A DNA stretch of 21,562 bases from Bacillota bacterium (GTDB lineage Bacteria > Bacillota > Clostridia > Acetivibrionales > DTU013), in contig JAEXNT010000023.1 of assembly GCA_023439545.1 (NCBI GenBank), positions 1 to 21,562 on the forward strand, given 5' to 3'. Below, piece after piece: positions 6,997 to 15,533 of the stretch. The notes under the pieces are model-generated. The model was not told the DNA's origin and made no database searches. It saw only the letters and a list, made by a program, of their open reading frames with translations. Within the stretch, counting starts at the first letter, position 1, and the number at the start of each line of letters is the position of its first letter. The position numbers and the translations under genes are program-made.

Positions 6997-8439
6997 ATGA
7001 AAAAACAGATATATGTGACCAGAATGCCCGATAAACCAGGGTCATTCATGCTTGCATCCAAAATCATAATGAAAAACCACGGCAATATAGTCCGCGTCAG
7101 CTATAACAAGGCTATCGACGTCAGGACGCTGTTCATCGATGTTGAGGCGGAACAGGAGGATCTCGACAGGATCGCCAGGGAATTGGCGAGCATAGGGTAC
7201 CTGAACGATTCTCTCGAGGACGCCAGGGTCATCGTTATAGAAATCAAGATCAAGGATGAGCCGGGGGGCGTCTATCCTGTACTGAGGATACTCGAGCAGT
7301 ACGATATCAATATTTCGTACATAAATTCCTATGCGAACGGCACGCCGTACCAGAACTTCAAAATGGGCCTGCTGATCGAGAATCCCGATATGATAAAGCT
7401 GATACTTGACGATATAAGCGAGTTGTACCAGGTAAACGTAATCAATTACAACAACCTTGAAAACACTCTGGACAACACGATTTTCTATATACGGCTCGGA
7501 AATGACATACAAAAGCTGCTCGGACTAAGCATGGAAAAGACGATGGAGTTCATATCCGAAGCCAACAGGAATCTTCAAATGCTGCAGGACAAGGGGGAAA
7601 ATCCCGAGAAGGTATTCAATTACGTCAGACGTTTTGCGGAATTCGTTTCCTCGCATAAGGGAGATAGCTTCCATGCGGATATCAGCAGGTACGATATAAG
7701 CCCCGGTATAGTACTCCATGTGATCGAACCGCCCTGCGGCAGCAATACGTATATATTCGAGCAACCGGACGAGCTTTTGTTTATCGACACGGGTTTCGCC
7801 GTCTATGCCGATGAAATGCTCGGCATATTCAAAAGCTTGTTCCCGGACTTTGGGGAACGCAGGAAAAGCATACTTGTGACACACGCCGACGTGGATCACT
7901 GCGGCCTGCTGTCGGTTCTCAAAGACGCGGCAATCTACCTGAATCAAAAAAGCGCGGACAGCCTTGTCAGGCAATACAACAGTGAGCCGGATTACAGGGA
8001 GCTCAATAATTTCTTCATCGGTTACAGCAAACTGAGCAGGATAATAACGGACTATGCGCCGCCCGTACCCGACAGGTTCCGTATTCTGGGCCGCGATGTG
8101 CCGGAAGAGCATGAAGAACTGCTGTACATCGACACGGTCGAATTCGGCGGTATAGAACTGGAGATATACGAGGGAAGCGGAGGACATCTTTTCGGCGAGA
8201 TGGTCTTCCTGTGCAGAAAATACCGCCTTGCTTTTACGGGAGATATATATGTCAATATAGACGGACTGTCGGAGGAAAGAGCCGAATTCAACTCTCTCGC
8301 GCCTTATCTCATGACGAGCGTCAATACAAATTCAGGCTTTGCCGCAAATATGCGCAGCGAGGTTTTCAAGCTGATCGGCGCCATGAGCAGGGATGGTTTC
8401 AGGATATTCGGCGGGCACGGAGCGGTTAAAACGCTCTAG
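6997..8439 (+). CDS. Double ACT domain / metallo-beta-lactamase fold fusion protein
   Basis: The product has 480 residues. Residues 3-75 (with MPDKPGSFMLASKIIMKNHGN) and 78-155 (KDEPGGVYPVLRILEQYDINI) look like two ACT ligand-binding domains. A helical linker follows (about 165-225). Residues 235-480 carry metallo-beta-lactamase motifs: FIDTG with D265, THADVDHCG (H296, D298, D300, H301; the second His of HxHxDH is replaced by Asp, a known variant), GGHLFG with H397, FTGD with D416 and GGHG with H474. The inference is a hydrolase or redox enzyme controlled by a small ligand, possibly an amino acid, bound at the ACT part. The start is ATG 6997, because AGGGGAGA (6986-6993) lies just upstream; the TTG at 6979 precedes it. 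The substrate is unknown. It is 157 nt after the VOC gene and may not share its promoter. Confidence 0.85.
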   Translation: MKKQIYVTRMPDKPGSFMLASKIIMKNHGNIVRVSYNKAIDVRTLFIDVEAEQEDLDRIARELASIGYLNDSLEDARVIVIEIKIKDEPGGVYPVLRILEQYDINISYINSYANGTPYQNFKMGLLIENPDMIKLILDDISELYQVNVINYNNLENTLDNTIFYIRLGNDIQKLLGLSMEKTMEFISEANRNLQMLQDKGENPEKVFNYVRRFAEFVSSHKGDSFHADISRYDISPGIVLHVIEPPCGSNTYIFEQPDELLFIDTGFAVYADEMLGIFKSLFPDFGERRKSILVTHADVDHCGLLSVLKDAAIYLNQKSADSLVRQYNSEPDYRELNNFFIGYSKLSRIITDYAPPVPDRFRILGRDVPEEHEELLYIDTVEFGGIELEIYEGSGGHLFGEMVFLCRKYRLAFTGDIYVNIDGLSEERAEFNSLAPYLMTSVNTNSGFAANMRSEVFKLIGAMSRDGFRIFGGHGAVKTL

Positions 8440-8491
8440 AAAACAAGGTGTCCGGCTGAATATGCACAACCGGGCAAAGCATCAGGGTTGT

Positions 8492-9181
8492 TCAGAAGAA
8501 TATAAGTGACGTACAGACGGCTGAAATAGCTGTATCCAGCAGGATTTTAACCAAAAGATGCGAATGGCTCATCCATTTATTCCATTTCAGTTTGAATTGC
8601 ATAAAAAAGATTACTGCCGCAACCAAAAGAAGTAAAAGATAAAAAGGCGATATAACAAAGGCCAGATAGAAAACTGCTGATACATAAAGCCTGGTGAGTA
8701 TGCCCACATGCTTTTCACCTTCCTTGAAAAAGCTGTTGTCGGTACGGGGAAAAAGAGAGGACAATATAAATTGGGTAAAGACTGCCGAGAAGGAGGTCAC
8801 AAGAACAAGAACAATAAGCAGTCTGACCGTTTTATAATCAAGCAGCTGTATAGTTCCATAATCCGCTGCCTGTGAAATACAAAAGAGCAGTAGAATATGC
8901 AGAAGCTGGTCAAATAGAAAGCCTTGCAGCTCTGATAAATGCAAAATGCCCATTATGGCTTTCTTTTGAAAATCAAGAACAAAGTGCACGACGCTATTTA
9001 ACAAGACAAGAAAAATTAGCGGAGTACCGAAGCTGTATGAAAAAATCAGGATGCAAAAAGTGACGGCAAGGACATGCAATAAGTTCCATTTCCAGCGTCG
9101 GCCCTTATTTTCCGCGATTTTATCTGTTTGCAGTACGAAGTCACCAATAAGATGCCCCAGTAATAAGTAATAAAATGCCAT
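8492..9181 (-). CDS. DUF3307 family membrane protein
   Basis: This 229-residue protein is rich in hydrophobic segments. Its N-terminal LLLGHLIGDFVLQTDKIAENK is the signature of DUF3307 (PF11750), and the later VVHFVLDFQKK fits the same family. Six or so membrane spans are likely. The family has no established biochemical role; some members sit near SatD-type regulators, none of which is present here. The ATG at 9181 is the natural start, because family similarity begins within ten residues, although the ribosome binding site (GTAAGG) is weak. The gene is convergent with the ACT/metallo-beta-lactamase gene and lies downstream of a strong terminator, so it should have its own promoter. Confidence 0.82.
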   Translation of the reverse strand: MAFYYLLLGHLIGDFVLQTDKIAENKGRRWKWNLLHVLAVTFCILIFSYSFGTPLIFLVLLNSVVHFVLDFQKKAIMGILHLSELQGFLFDQLLHILLLFCISQAADYGTIQLLDYKTVRLLIVLVLVTSFSAVFTQFILSSLFPRTDNSFFKEGEKHVGILTRLYVSAVFYLAFVISPFYLLLLLVAAVIFFMQFKLKWNKWMSHSHLLVKILLDTAISAVCTSLIFF

Positions 9182-9234
9182 ACCTTACACCGCCGTACTT
9201 GTTGTTAATCTGGCAAAGCCCTGAATAAACCTTC

Positions 9235-9267
9235 AAAAAAGCCTCCTGGACTTTTCGTCGAGGAGGC
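9235..9267 (-). terminator. Rho-independent terminator
   Basis: GCCTCCT (9241-9247) pairs with AGGAGGC (9261-9267). An inner GAC/GTC pair (9249-9251 with 9257-9259) extends the helix. On the minus strand the stem is followed at once by six T (9240-9235). It lies 19 bp after the secreted-protein stop and ends that transcript before the DUF3307 gene. Confidence 0.92.
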
Positions 9268-9285
9268 CCGCTTTAACAGTGATTA

Positions 9286-9705
9286 TTATGAAAATGCAAA
9301 CCGTGAGAAATGTTTAACCGATAATTTCTGATTTTTTAGATCAACATGTATGTTCCGCCCTGAAGTACTGTCATACAGCAGCCCTTTATACTTGTGGACT
9401 ATTATTGTTACATCCTTGTTGAAATACGGTATATCCGGAGAAAATTGTATGCCGGGCACACCGTTAACTGCTGAAATTTCAACTTTAATCTTAATGGGAA
9501 GCCGGTTATCATCAATAAAGCCTTTGGGGAATTTAATAGTTGCAAACCCTACATTATAAACCCCGCCACGTTCATCAACGGTTATTGTGCTTTGGTAAAT
9601 TATCGGCTTTTGTGCATGGGCATTGCCGTGTCCTGCGGCATATGCCGGAATTGTTGAAAATATAAACGTCAGTAGTAAAAGCATAACCGTTAACTTCTTC
9701 AACAT
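9286..9705 (-). CDS. Small secreted protein of unknown function
   Basis: The product has 139 residues. It begins with a typical signal peptide (MLKKLTVMLLLLTFIFSTIPAYAA, cleavage probably after AYA or YAA, about residue 23-24). The mature part is mainly beta-strand-like, with IKIKVEISAVNG and VTIIVHKY, and ends in HFSRFAFS. I do not recognise a named family; the pattern resembles a small Ig-like or surface-associated beta sandwich. The start is ATG 9705, because GGAGG (9716-9712) is 6 nt upstream; the longer open frame to 9777 has no ribosome binding site. It is monocistronic: the cyclase gene ends 105 nt upstream and a terminator follows. Confidence 0.75.
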   Translation of the reverse strand: MLKKLTVMLLLLTFIFSTIPAYAAGHGNAHAQKPIIYQSTITVDERGGVYNVGFATIKFPKGFIDDNRLPIKIKVEISAVNGVPGIQFSPDIPYFNKDVTIIVHKYKGLLYDSTSGRNIHVDLKNQKLSVKHFSRFAFS

Positions 9706-9810
9706 ACTACACCTCCATATTAAACCCGTTTTTATTACTCTCTCCAGTAATATTTTACCACCTGACCGGCTTTCCAAAGAATGGTGTATTGTACCTATTT
9801 TATTAAAAAA

Positions 9811-12800
9811 TTATAGGACCGTAATACTATTTTTGCTATCTGTTATTATACCTGTCCAGCGGCAGTCGTCCACCTTCTTTATATATGCCGCAGCCTTTTC
9901 AAGGACGGCAGCGGCTTCAGCGTCATAGCCTTCAGCCTTTAATACCTTGTACTTGCCAAACCAGCATTTTGCAGACTCATAATCACTTGCCAGTTTTTCG
10001 GCAATGGAGATTGTAGCCTCAAACAAACGTACCGCATCCTCATAAAGGCCCTCTTTCAGAAACAGGCTGCCCTTATACCGCATTGTCTTCAGCATTTTCC
10101 TCTCGTTTCTGCATTCGTTGAATATTGCCGCTGCCTTGTCAAAATGCTCCAGCGCCGAATCAAAGCTGCCTGTCTGCTGTTCCAGGAAGCCTTCGTACAT
10201 ATGGCAGTCACCAAGGCAGACAAGCTCATCCGCCTCTTCAAACAGGCCGCGGGCAGACTCAATCAATTCTGTGGCCTCCTTATACCTTTCATATTTCAAA
10301 TAAATTCTTGCAATACCGATATAATTGACGCCTTCTTCTACCGGCGCCTTTAAAATCCTCGCAAGCTCAAGAGAAGCATTATAGTATCCCTGCGCCTTTT
10401 CAAATTCACCGGTCTCATAGGCTATGTCACCGAGATTTGTCAGGCTTGCGCATTCATAAAGCTTCGAACCTATATCCTTTGATATTTCGAGGGATTCGTC
10501 AAATAAATTCCGGGCTGATACAAAAAGTCCATTATCCAGATATAATACGCCCAGGTTGATACATGCGGCTATTACACCTCTCTGATATGAAAGCTTTTTA
10601 GAAATGTCCAGAGATTTGTTGAAGAATTCCAAAGATTTGGATATCATTCCTGTAGTGTAATATATGATGCCAAGATCGCCCGATACCCTTGCCATTATTT
10701 CAAGAAGTCTGTTCTTTTCGGAGTATTTATATGATTTGTTCATGTATGAAAGGGCATTGTCGATATCGCCCTTGATGAAATATATCATACCGGCATGTTT
10801 CATAGTCTCGGAAAGGCTCCTGTAATCACCGGTTTTCAATAAAGCCCTTTCTGCCTTCTTTGCAAGCGACAGAGCGCCTGTATCTCCTTTTATCCTAAGT
10901 ATGCCGCATTTCAGCTGCAGCCATTTCCCATAGTTCAAACTGTCTTCACGCATACCCGGCTCCAGCTCGTCAATAATCTGCGCTGCATCGTCCAGCCTTC
11001 CCATATCCTTATAAACTTCAGCGATCTGTATTTTTGTATGATTAATGTCGTCCGGCAGTATTGCATGCTCCAGAGCCTTGTACATCTGTTCCAGGGCTTC
11101 GTCGTAATTGGCCCTGATAATATGGATATGGCCCTTTTCCTTGTAGGCGCTAAATACCCGGCTGTCGGAGGATTTTTCATTACTCTGGCCTGCACCGGCA
11201 AGCTCCAGGAATTTGTCGAAGTATTCCAGCGAGCCGTTGAGATTGTAGCCGTCCTTCAGCTTAAGAGCAGCCTTGAAATAGTAATCTGCCGCTTTTTTGT
11301 ACATTCCGGCCTTGATAAAATGAATACATATAGCTTCGTAATAGTTTTCAATATCCCTTGAGTAGGTTGTTTCAAGATATTCACCGATCTTTTTATGAAG
11401 CTCCGTCTTATCCTTGTTGAGTATACTGTCGTAAATTACTTCTCTTTCAATTTCATGTGTAAACTCGTAGGTTTTATCTATATTTCTGGAGGATGTATGG
11501 GTCGATTTAAGTTCAATAAGGTTCATCTGGGTCGGAATTCCGGCAATGTCCTCACTGGTTATGGCATTGTCCAGAAGATAGCTTACCAGAGAGTATGAAA
11601 ACTCCTTCCCGATAACTGACGCTGCCTGCAATATTCTAAGGCTTGTCCCGTCAAGACTGGATATAGTGGAGCTTATCAGCTTTTGAATATTTTCAGGCAG
11701 CTTGTCCAGTTCTTTTTCATCAATAGACGCCTGCCCCTTTTCAATTGTATAATTACCATTCCTTTTGATATTGGACAGCAATTCCTTTATAAACAAAGGA
11801 TTGCCTTTTGTAATTTTCAACACTGAATTGAAAAGCCGGTCATCCACATTTTCGGAATTCAAAAGAGTACAGGCGAGGGTTCTGACACCGGCTCTGGAAA
11901 GAGCGTTCAATCTCAGATTGACCCTGCTGTCTGTCTCCGCTCGCAGCAATGCTTTCAGTTCGTATCTCGAGGAAAATATAAATACTGCTTTCGAATCCCT
12001 GATCATGGGTATAAGGTCGTTTAATATCTGGATTGAACCGTTGTCAGCCCAATGCGCATCATCTATGATCAAGATCAGCTTGTGCTTCCCGCAAAGGTTC
12101 GTGAAAAATAATGCCAGCTGCTTCAATATCTCACGAAGGATGTTTTCATAATTCATCGATTCAAAAATGCTCTGAAATTCCCTGTCACGTTCAAGGCCCA
12201 TTAGCAGCCCTAAAAAATCGTAGTTGTGCTTGATTTCTTCATCGGTATAATCTGAAAGAATATAGTCCAGGAAGGAAATGAGCCTGTGCTTTCTCATATT
12301 CTCGCTGTCCAGGGAATTTATATTCATGATACCTGCCAGTACCGCTGAGATCAGGCTGTAGGATCTGTTCTGGGAAATGGCGTTACATTCCACCCAAACC
12401 TGTTTCAGATCGTTACCCAATTTATATGTAAATTCCTTTAAAAGCCTTGTCTTTCCGAGGCCTGCCTCGCCGGTAACAAACGCGTATTTCAGTCCCGTAT
12501 TCAGAGCTTCATTGAAAATCGCGTTCAATGCCCCTATTTCCTTACCTCTTTCAATAAAAGAAAGCTCCTTATCATAGAAATAATCGGAATTTATTCTCAT
12601 GGGACTGTAGCAACTGATCGGTTTTTCCTTATTCTTGACTTTAACTTCTATCGGTTCCGAATATTCGAATTTGTCCCTGGTCTCCGTATACACAGATTCC
12701 GAAACGAGTATTACCCCTTCTCCAGCGCTGATCTGCAGCCTTTGAGCTGTGTTTACTATATCGCCCATTACGGTATAGTCCCGGTCGAAGTAATTCCCTA

Positions 12801-13356
12801 CACCCCCCGTTACAACAAGACCGTAATTTATTCCTATGGATAAATTCAGTCTGACTCCTTTTGAAGAGAGCATGTTTGTCGAAAATTCCTGTACCAGGTT
12901 TATCATTTTCATTGCACACATTACTACTCTTTTAGCATCGTCGGTATGCGTATATCTGGCGCCGAAAAGCACCATTACACAATCGCCTATGTACTTGTCG
13001 ATAGTGCCGCCCAGTTCGTAAACCGGGCTGGTTATGTAATTGAAGCATTCATTGATGATTTCGCGGACCTCTTCCGGATCAAGTTTTTCAGAAAGCGCCG
13101 TAAACCCGGAAACATCTGCAAACATAACGGCTGCATTTTTTCTGCTTTCAGCCAGCTTCCCGAAATTTTCGACAGAGCTTAACCGTTCGGGGTCCGATAT
13201 CCTGCTGCCGCAATTAAAACAGAATCTTGCAGTCTGAGGATTCGGAAAGCCGCACACCGAACACCTGCCTGCGAATTTTACCCCGCAGAACCGGCATTCA
13301 CTATCATTTTCACTATTGAGTTTAAGTCCGCAATTAAAGCAAATCAAAATCCTCAC
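9811..13356 (-). CDS. Zinc-ribbon / class III nucleotide cyclase / AAA ATPase / TPR signalling protein
   Basis: This large 1181-residue soluble protein has, in order: two zinc ribbons (C6-C9/C21-C24 and C32-C35/C46-C49); a class III cyclase domain (about 75-255) with metal Asp81 in FADVSGFT, Asp125 in KYIGD, Lys121, and catalytic N202 and R206 in GDIVNTAQR; a STAND/AAA-type ATPase with Walker A GEAGLGKT (296-303) and Walker B LIIDDAHWAD; and many tetratricopeptide repeats from about residue 680 to the end. The cyclase residues look intact, so cAMP or cGMP synthesis is plausible. The TPR part probably binds a partner that gates the ATPase and cyclase. The start is a GTG at 13356 with no clear ribosome binding site; a TTG at 13347 is possible. 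It diverges from a histidine kinase gene. Confidence 0.9.
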   Translation of the reverse strand: MRILICFNCGLKLNSENDSECRFCGVKFAGRCSVCGFPNPQTARFCFNCGSRISDPERLSSVENFGKLAESRKNAAVMFADVSGFTALSEKLDPEEVREIINECFNYITSPVYELGGTIDKYIGDCVMVLFGARYTHTDDAKRVVMCAMKMINLVQEFSTNMLSSKGVRLNLSIGINYGLVVTGGVGNYFDRDYTVMGDIVNTAQRLQISAGEGVILVSESVYTETRDKFEYSEPIEVKVKNKEKPISCYSPMRINSDYFYDKELSFIERGKEIGALNAIFNEALNTGLKYAFVTGEAGLGKTRLLKEFTYKLGNDLKQVWVECNAISQNRSYSLISAVLAGIMNINSLDSENMRKHRLISFLDYILSDYTDEEIKHNYDFLGLLMGLERDREFQSIFESMNYENILREILKQLALFFTNLCGKHKLILIIDDAHWADNGSIQILNDLIPMIRDSKAVFIFSSRYELKALLRAETDSRVNLRLNALSRAGVRTLACTLLNSENVDDRLFNSVLKITKGNPLFIKELLSNIKRNGNYTIEKGQASIDEKELDKLPENIQKLISSTISSLDGTSLRILQAASVIGKEFSYSLVSYLLDNAITSEDIAGIPTQMNLIELKSTHTSSRNIDKTYEFTHEIEREVIYDSILNKDKTELHKKIGEYLETTYSRDIENYYEAICIHFIKAGMYKKAADYYFKAALKLKDGYNLNGSLEYFDKFLELAGAGQSNEKSSDSRVFSAYKEKGHIHIIRANYDEALEQMYKALEHAILPDDINHTKIQIAEVYKDMGRLDDAAQIIDELEPGMREDSLNYGKWLQLKCGILRIKGDTGALSLAKKAERALLKTGDYRSLSETMKHAGMIYFIKGDIDNALSYMNKSYKYSEKNRLLEIMARVSGDLGIIYYTTGMISKSLEFFNKSLDISKKLSYQRGVIAACINLGVLYLDNGLFVSARNLFDESLEISKDIGSKLYECASLTNLGDIAYETGEFEKAQGYYNASLELARILKAPVEEGVNYIGIARIYLKYERYKEATELIESARGLFEEADELVCLGDCHMYEGFLEQQTGSFDSALEHFDKAAAIFNECRNERKMLKTMRYKGSLFLKEGLYEDAVRLFEATISIAEKLASDYESAKCWFGKYKVLKAEGYDAEAAAVLEKAAAYIKKVDDCRWTGIITDSKNSITVL

Positions 13357-13399
13357 CCGTACTTTTGGTATGATTGTAAAAGGGATAAATTTGTCGTAT

Positions 13400-13423
13400 A
13401 CTGTAGTTGCATAACTATACAGT
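13400..13423. promoter_or_regulatory. Inverted repeat between divergent signalling genes
   Basis: ACTGTAGTT (13400-13408) and AACTATACAGT (13413-13423) are complementary apart from a 2-nt bulge, around the loop GCAT. The 167-bp gap between the cyclase and kinase genes has no other strong structure. On the minus strand TATAAT occurs at 13430-13425. On the plus strand TTGTCG (13432-13437), 17 nt, then GATAAA is a weak promoter match. The repeat could be an operator shared by both genes. Confidence 0.4.
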
Positions 13424-13523
13424 CATTATATTTGTCGGCATTTAAATATAAAAAGATAAATCCAATATATTCTATTGAAAGCGCGTTGATGAATGCGCAG
13501 CGGAGTCAGCAGCGGAGGCCTGA

Positions 13524-14843
13524 ATGCTAAATGATATTTTAAAGGAATTCAATGGCATAGGTATATCCCTTTCATCCGAAAAGGATACTTTGAAGCTGTT
13601 CGAAAAAATAATAAACAGTAGTATGAAGCTTACTTCAGCAGATGCAGGCACAATATATATCGTTGTGGATAAAAAATCAGGCGATTGGTCTCATATCAGA
13701 AACGGTTCAACTCGAGGGAAACTTCTTAAATTTGCAATTGCAAGGAATACAAGTGTTGAGATCAGCTTGCAGGACTTTGCCGTACCTGTATCAAAAAAAA
13801 GTATATTCGGCTTTACAGTTATCTCGGGAGAGTCCCTTAGGATAAACGATGCCTATGTAATTGACGGTGATGCCGAGTACAAGCACGATAAAAGCTTTGA
13901 CCTCAATTCAGGCTATCGAACGAAATCAGTACTGTCCATACCCATGAAAAACCGTGATAATGATATAACAGGTGTTATTCAGTTGATCAACAAAAAGAAG
14001 GCCTGGGATACCATAATAGATTACCGCAGAAAAAATGCCGCCGATGAGCTTCTTCCTTTCACCGATGAAGACGAACTAATTATGAATTCTCTTGCCGGAC
14101 AGGCTGCAGTTGCGCTGGAAAACAGCAAGCTTTACAAGGATATGCAGAACCTGCTTCAGGAATATAAACAGCGGAACAGCCAACTAATTTATCTCGGCAG
14201 GGAAATCATGAAGGCTCATGAAGAGGAAAGAAAAAGGATAGCCCGTGAAATCCATGACGGCCCCGCGCAATCCGTAGTTAACCTCTCTTTCATGTTAAAA
14301 TTGTGCGATAAATTTTTAGCTGACGGAAATATGGAAAGGCTTGTATCCGAAATGAGCAGCCTCGACGGAGCAATCCACTCTGTCGTTAAAGAGATCAGGA
14401 CTATAATTTATGATCTTAAACCCTCCTATCTTGATGACGGGCTTATATGTGCCATTCAAAGATATATTGAAACCTTCTCCGTCTCAAATGGTATCAATAT
14501 CGAATTTTCTTATTCCGGCGAGGATTCGAGGATAGAATATTATCTGACTTCAGCCTTATTCAGGATAGTTCAGGAAGCTCTTTCAAATGTAAAAAAGCAC
14601 GCAGAGGCTTTAAATATCAAAATTAAGCTGACAATTACCAAGGAATGCATCAAGCTTGACATAGCTGACGACGGGAAGGGCTTCGATGTTGAAAAACTAA
14701 AAAACAGAAATTTTGAAAAATTAGATGGCGGCTTCGGCCTTCAGGGCATTCGCGAGCGCGTGGAAATAAACAGAGGAAACATGTCGCTTTATTCAGCACC
14801 CGGCAGGGGTACGAAGATGAATATTGAGATACCCCTGGAGTAA
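13524..14843 (+). CDS. Soluble GAF-domain sensor histidine kinase (NarL/HisKA_3 type)
   Basis: This 439-residue protein has no membrane span. Residues 15-200 form a GAF domain (VLSIPMKNRDNDITGVIQLIN, then LAGQAAVALENSKLY). A coiled coil follows (200-235), then the HisKA_3 dimerisation helix RKRIAREIHDGPAQS with phosphoacceptor His244. The HATPase domain shows QEALSNVKKHAEA, DIADDGKGFD and GGFGLQGIRERV. This kinase class pairs with NarL/LuxR-type response regulators, but none is encoded next to it, so it is an orphan here. The GAF domain suggests sensing of a small intracellular ligand or redox state. The ATG at 13524 is 5 nt after GGAGG (13514-13518). It diverges from the cyclase gene across 167 bp, which suggests joint regulation. 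Confidence 0.93.
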   Translation: MLNDILKEFNGIGISLSSEKDTLKLFEKIINSSMKLTSADAGTIYIVVDKKSGDWSHIRNGSTRGKLLKFAIARNTSVEISLQDFAVPVSKKSIFGFTVISGESLRINDAYVIDGDAEYKHDKSFDLNSGYRTKSVLSIPMKNRDNDITGVIQLINKKKAWDTIIDYRRKNAADELLPFTDEDELIMNSLAGQAAVALENSKLYKDMQNLLQEYKQRNSQLIYLGREIMKAHEEERKRIAREIHDGPAQSVVNLSFMLKLCDKFLADGNMERLVSEMSSLDGAIHSVVKEIRTIIYDLKPSYLDDGLICAIQRYIETFSVSNGINIEFSYSGEDSRIEYYLTSALFRIVQEALSNVKKHAEALNIKIKLTITKECIKLDIADDGKGFDVEKLKNRNFEKLDGGFGLQGIRERVEINRGNMSLYSAPGRGTKMNIEIPLE

Positions 14844-14889
14844 AATGTTCCCCTTATCTTAAAGCCGGTTACGGGCTGACTCCCTTGTT

Positions 14890-15465
14890 TCAGGAGTCGT
14901 TCCGGACCGGATCGCTCAAATCGACGATGACCGGTTTATGCCCCGTGTATGGCAGAAATTTTTCCAACAGATCTGAAGTCCTGATTTTCAGGCTCGATGT
15001 GTTTATGCAAGGATGGCATCCGACGTATCCGGCTTCAACTATTTCCCTGTCGATCAACAGCCTGACCTTGTGCCCGGTATCGTTCATAAGCCCTAGCACG
15101 CTGACCGAGCCGGGCGTGATATTCAGAAATTCCTCCATATAACCGGCGACTGCGAATGAAAGCCGTGAACTGCCTATCTGCCTCGATACGTCCTTTGTAA
15201 CGAATTTTTTGACTCCGGGCATCATTAAAAGATAGAATTCCGTTTTAGACTGGGTGCATAAAAACAGGTTCTTGCATATTTCAACGCCCAGAACGGCTTC
15301 GATATCGGCGCAGTCGTCATAAGACCCTGCGGAGCGGTGGTCGACCCTTTCAAACGGTATTCCGAGCTTGTCAAGCAGATCATACGCTGCGATCTCTTTT
15401 GCCAGCCTGTCGTTGGCGGCCGGCCTTCCGTGCATCAGTTTCATCTTTTCATCCAAAGTATTCAT
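14890..15465 (-). CDS. YbaK/ProX-family aminoacyl-tRNA deacylase (prolyl-tRNA editing)
   Basis: This 191-residue free-standing editing domain probably hydrolyses mischarged Ala- or Cys-tRNA(Pro) in the cytoplasm. Family features are AYDLLDKLGIPFERVDH near the N terminus, EICKNLFLCTQSKTEFYLLMM, the Lys-containing KKFVTKDVSRQIGSSRLSF, the GSVSVLGLMND strand, and VGCHPCINTSSLKI near the end, equivalent to the GxxPx motif. The layout is closest to the ProXp-ala/PrdX branch, but substrate cannot be settled by eye. The start is ATG 15465 with GTGGAG 5 nt upstream; an in-frame GTG at 15471 is less well placed. It lies 68 nt after the Cys-Ala tail protein on the same strand with no terminator between, so it may be co-transcribed. 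It is convergent with the GAF kinase. Confidence 0.87.
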   Translation of the reverse strand: MNTLDEKMKLMHGRPAANDRLAKEIAAYDLLDKLGIPFERVDHRSAGSYDDCADIEAVLGVEICKNLFLCTQSKTEFYLLMMPGVKKFVTKDVSRQIGSSRLSFAVAGYMEEFLNITPGSVSVLGLMNDTGHKVRLLIDREIVEAGYVGCHPCINTSSLKIRTSDLLEKFLPYTGHKPVIVDLSDPVRNDS

Positions 15466-15533
15466 TAGCACTCCACGTTGTTAAGTTTATTTGAATTACC
15501 GATTTGTCATATTTAGGAATTGAAGCCCCTGTT

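Noticed and set aside
14878..14898. GACTCC/GGAGTC hairpin between the GAF kinase and ProX genes
   Set aside because: It has a 9-nt loop, lacks a T run on either strand and overlaps the ProX coding end. Not convincing as a terminator.
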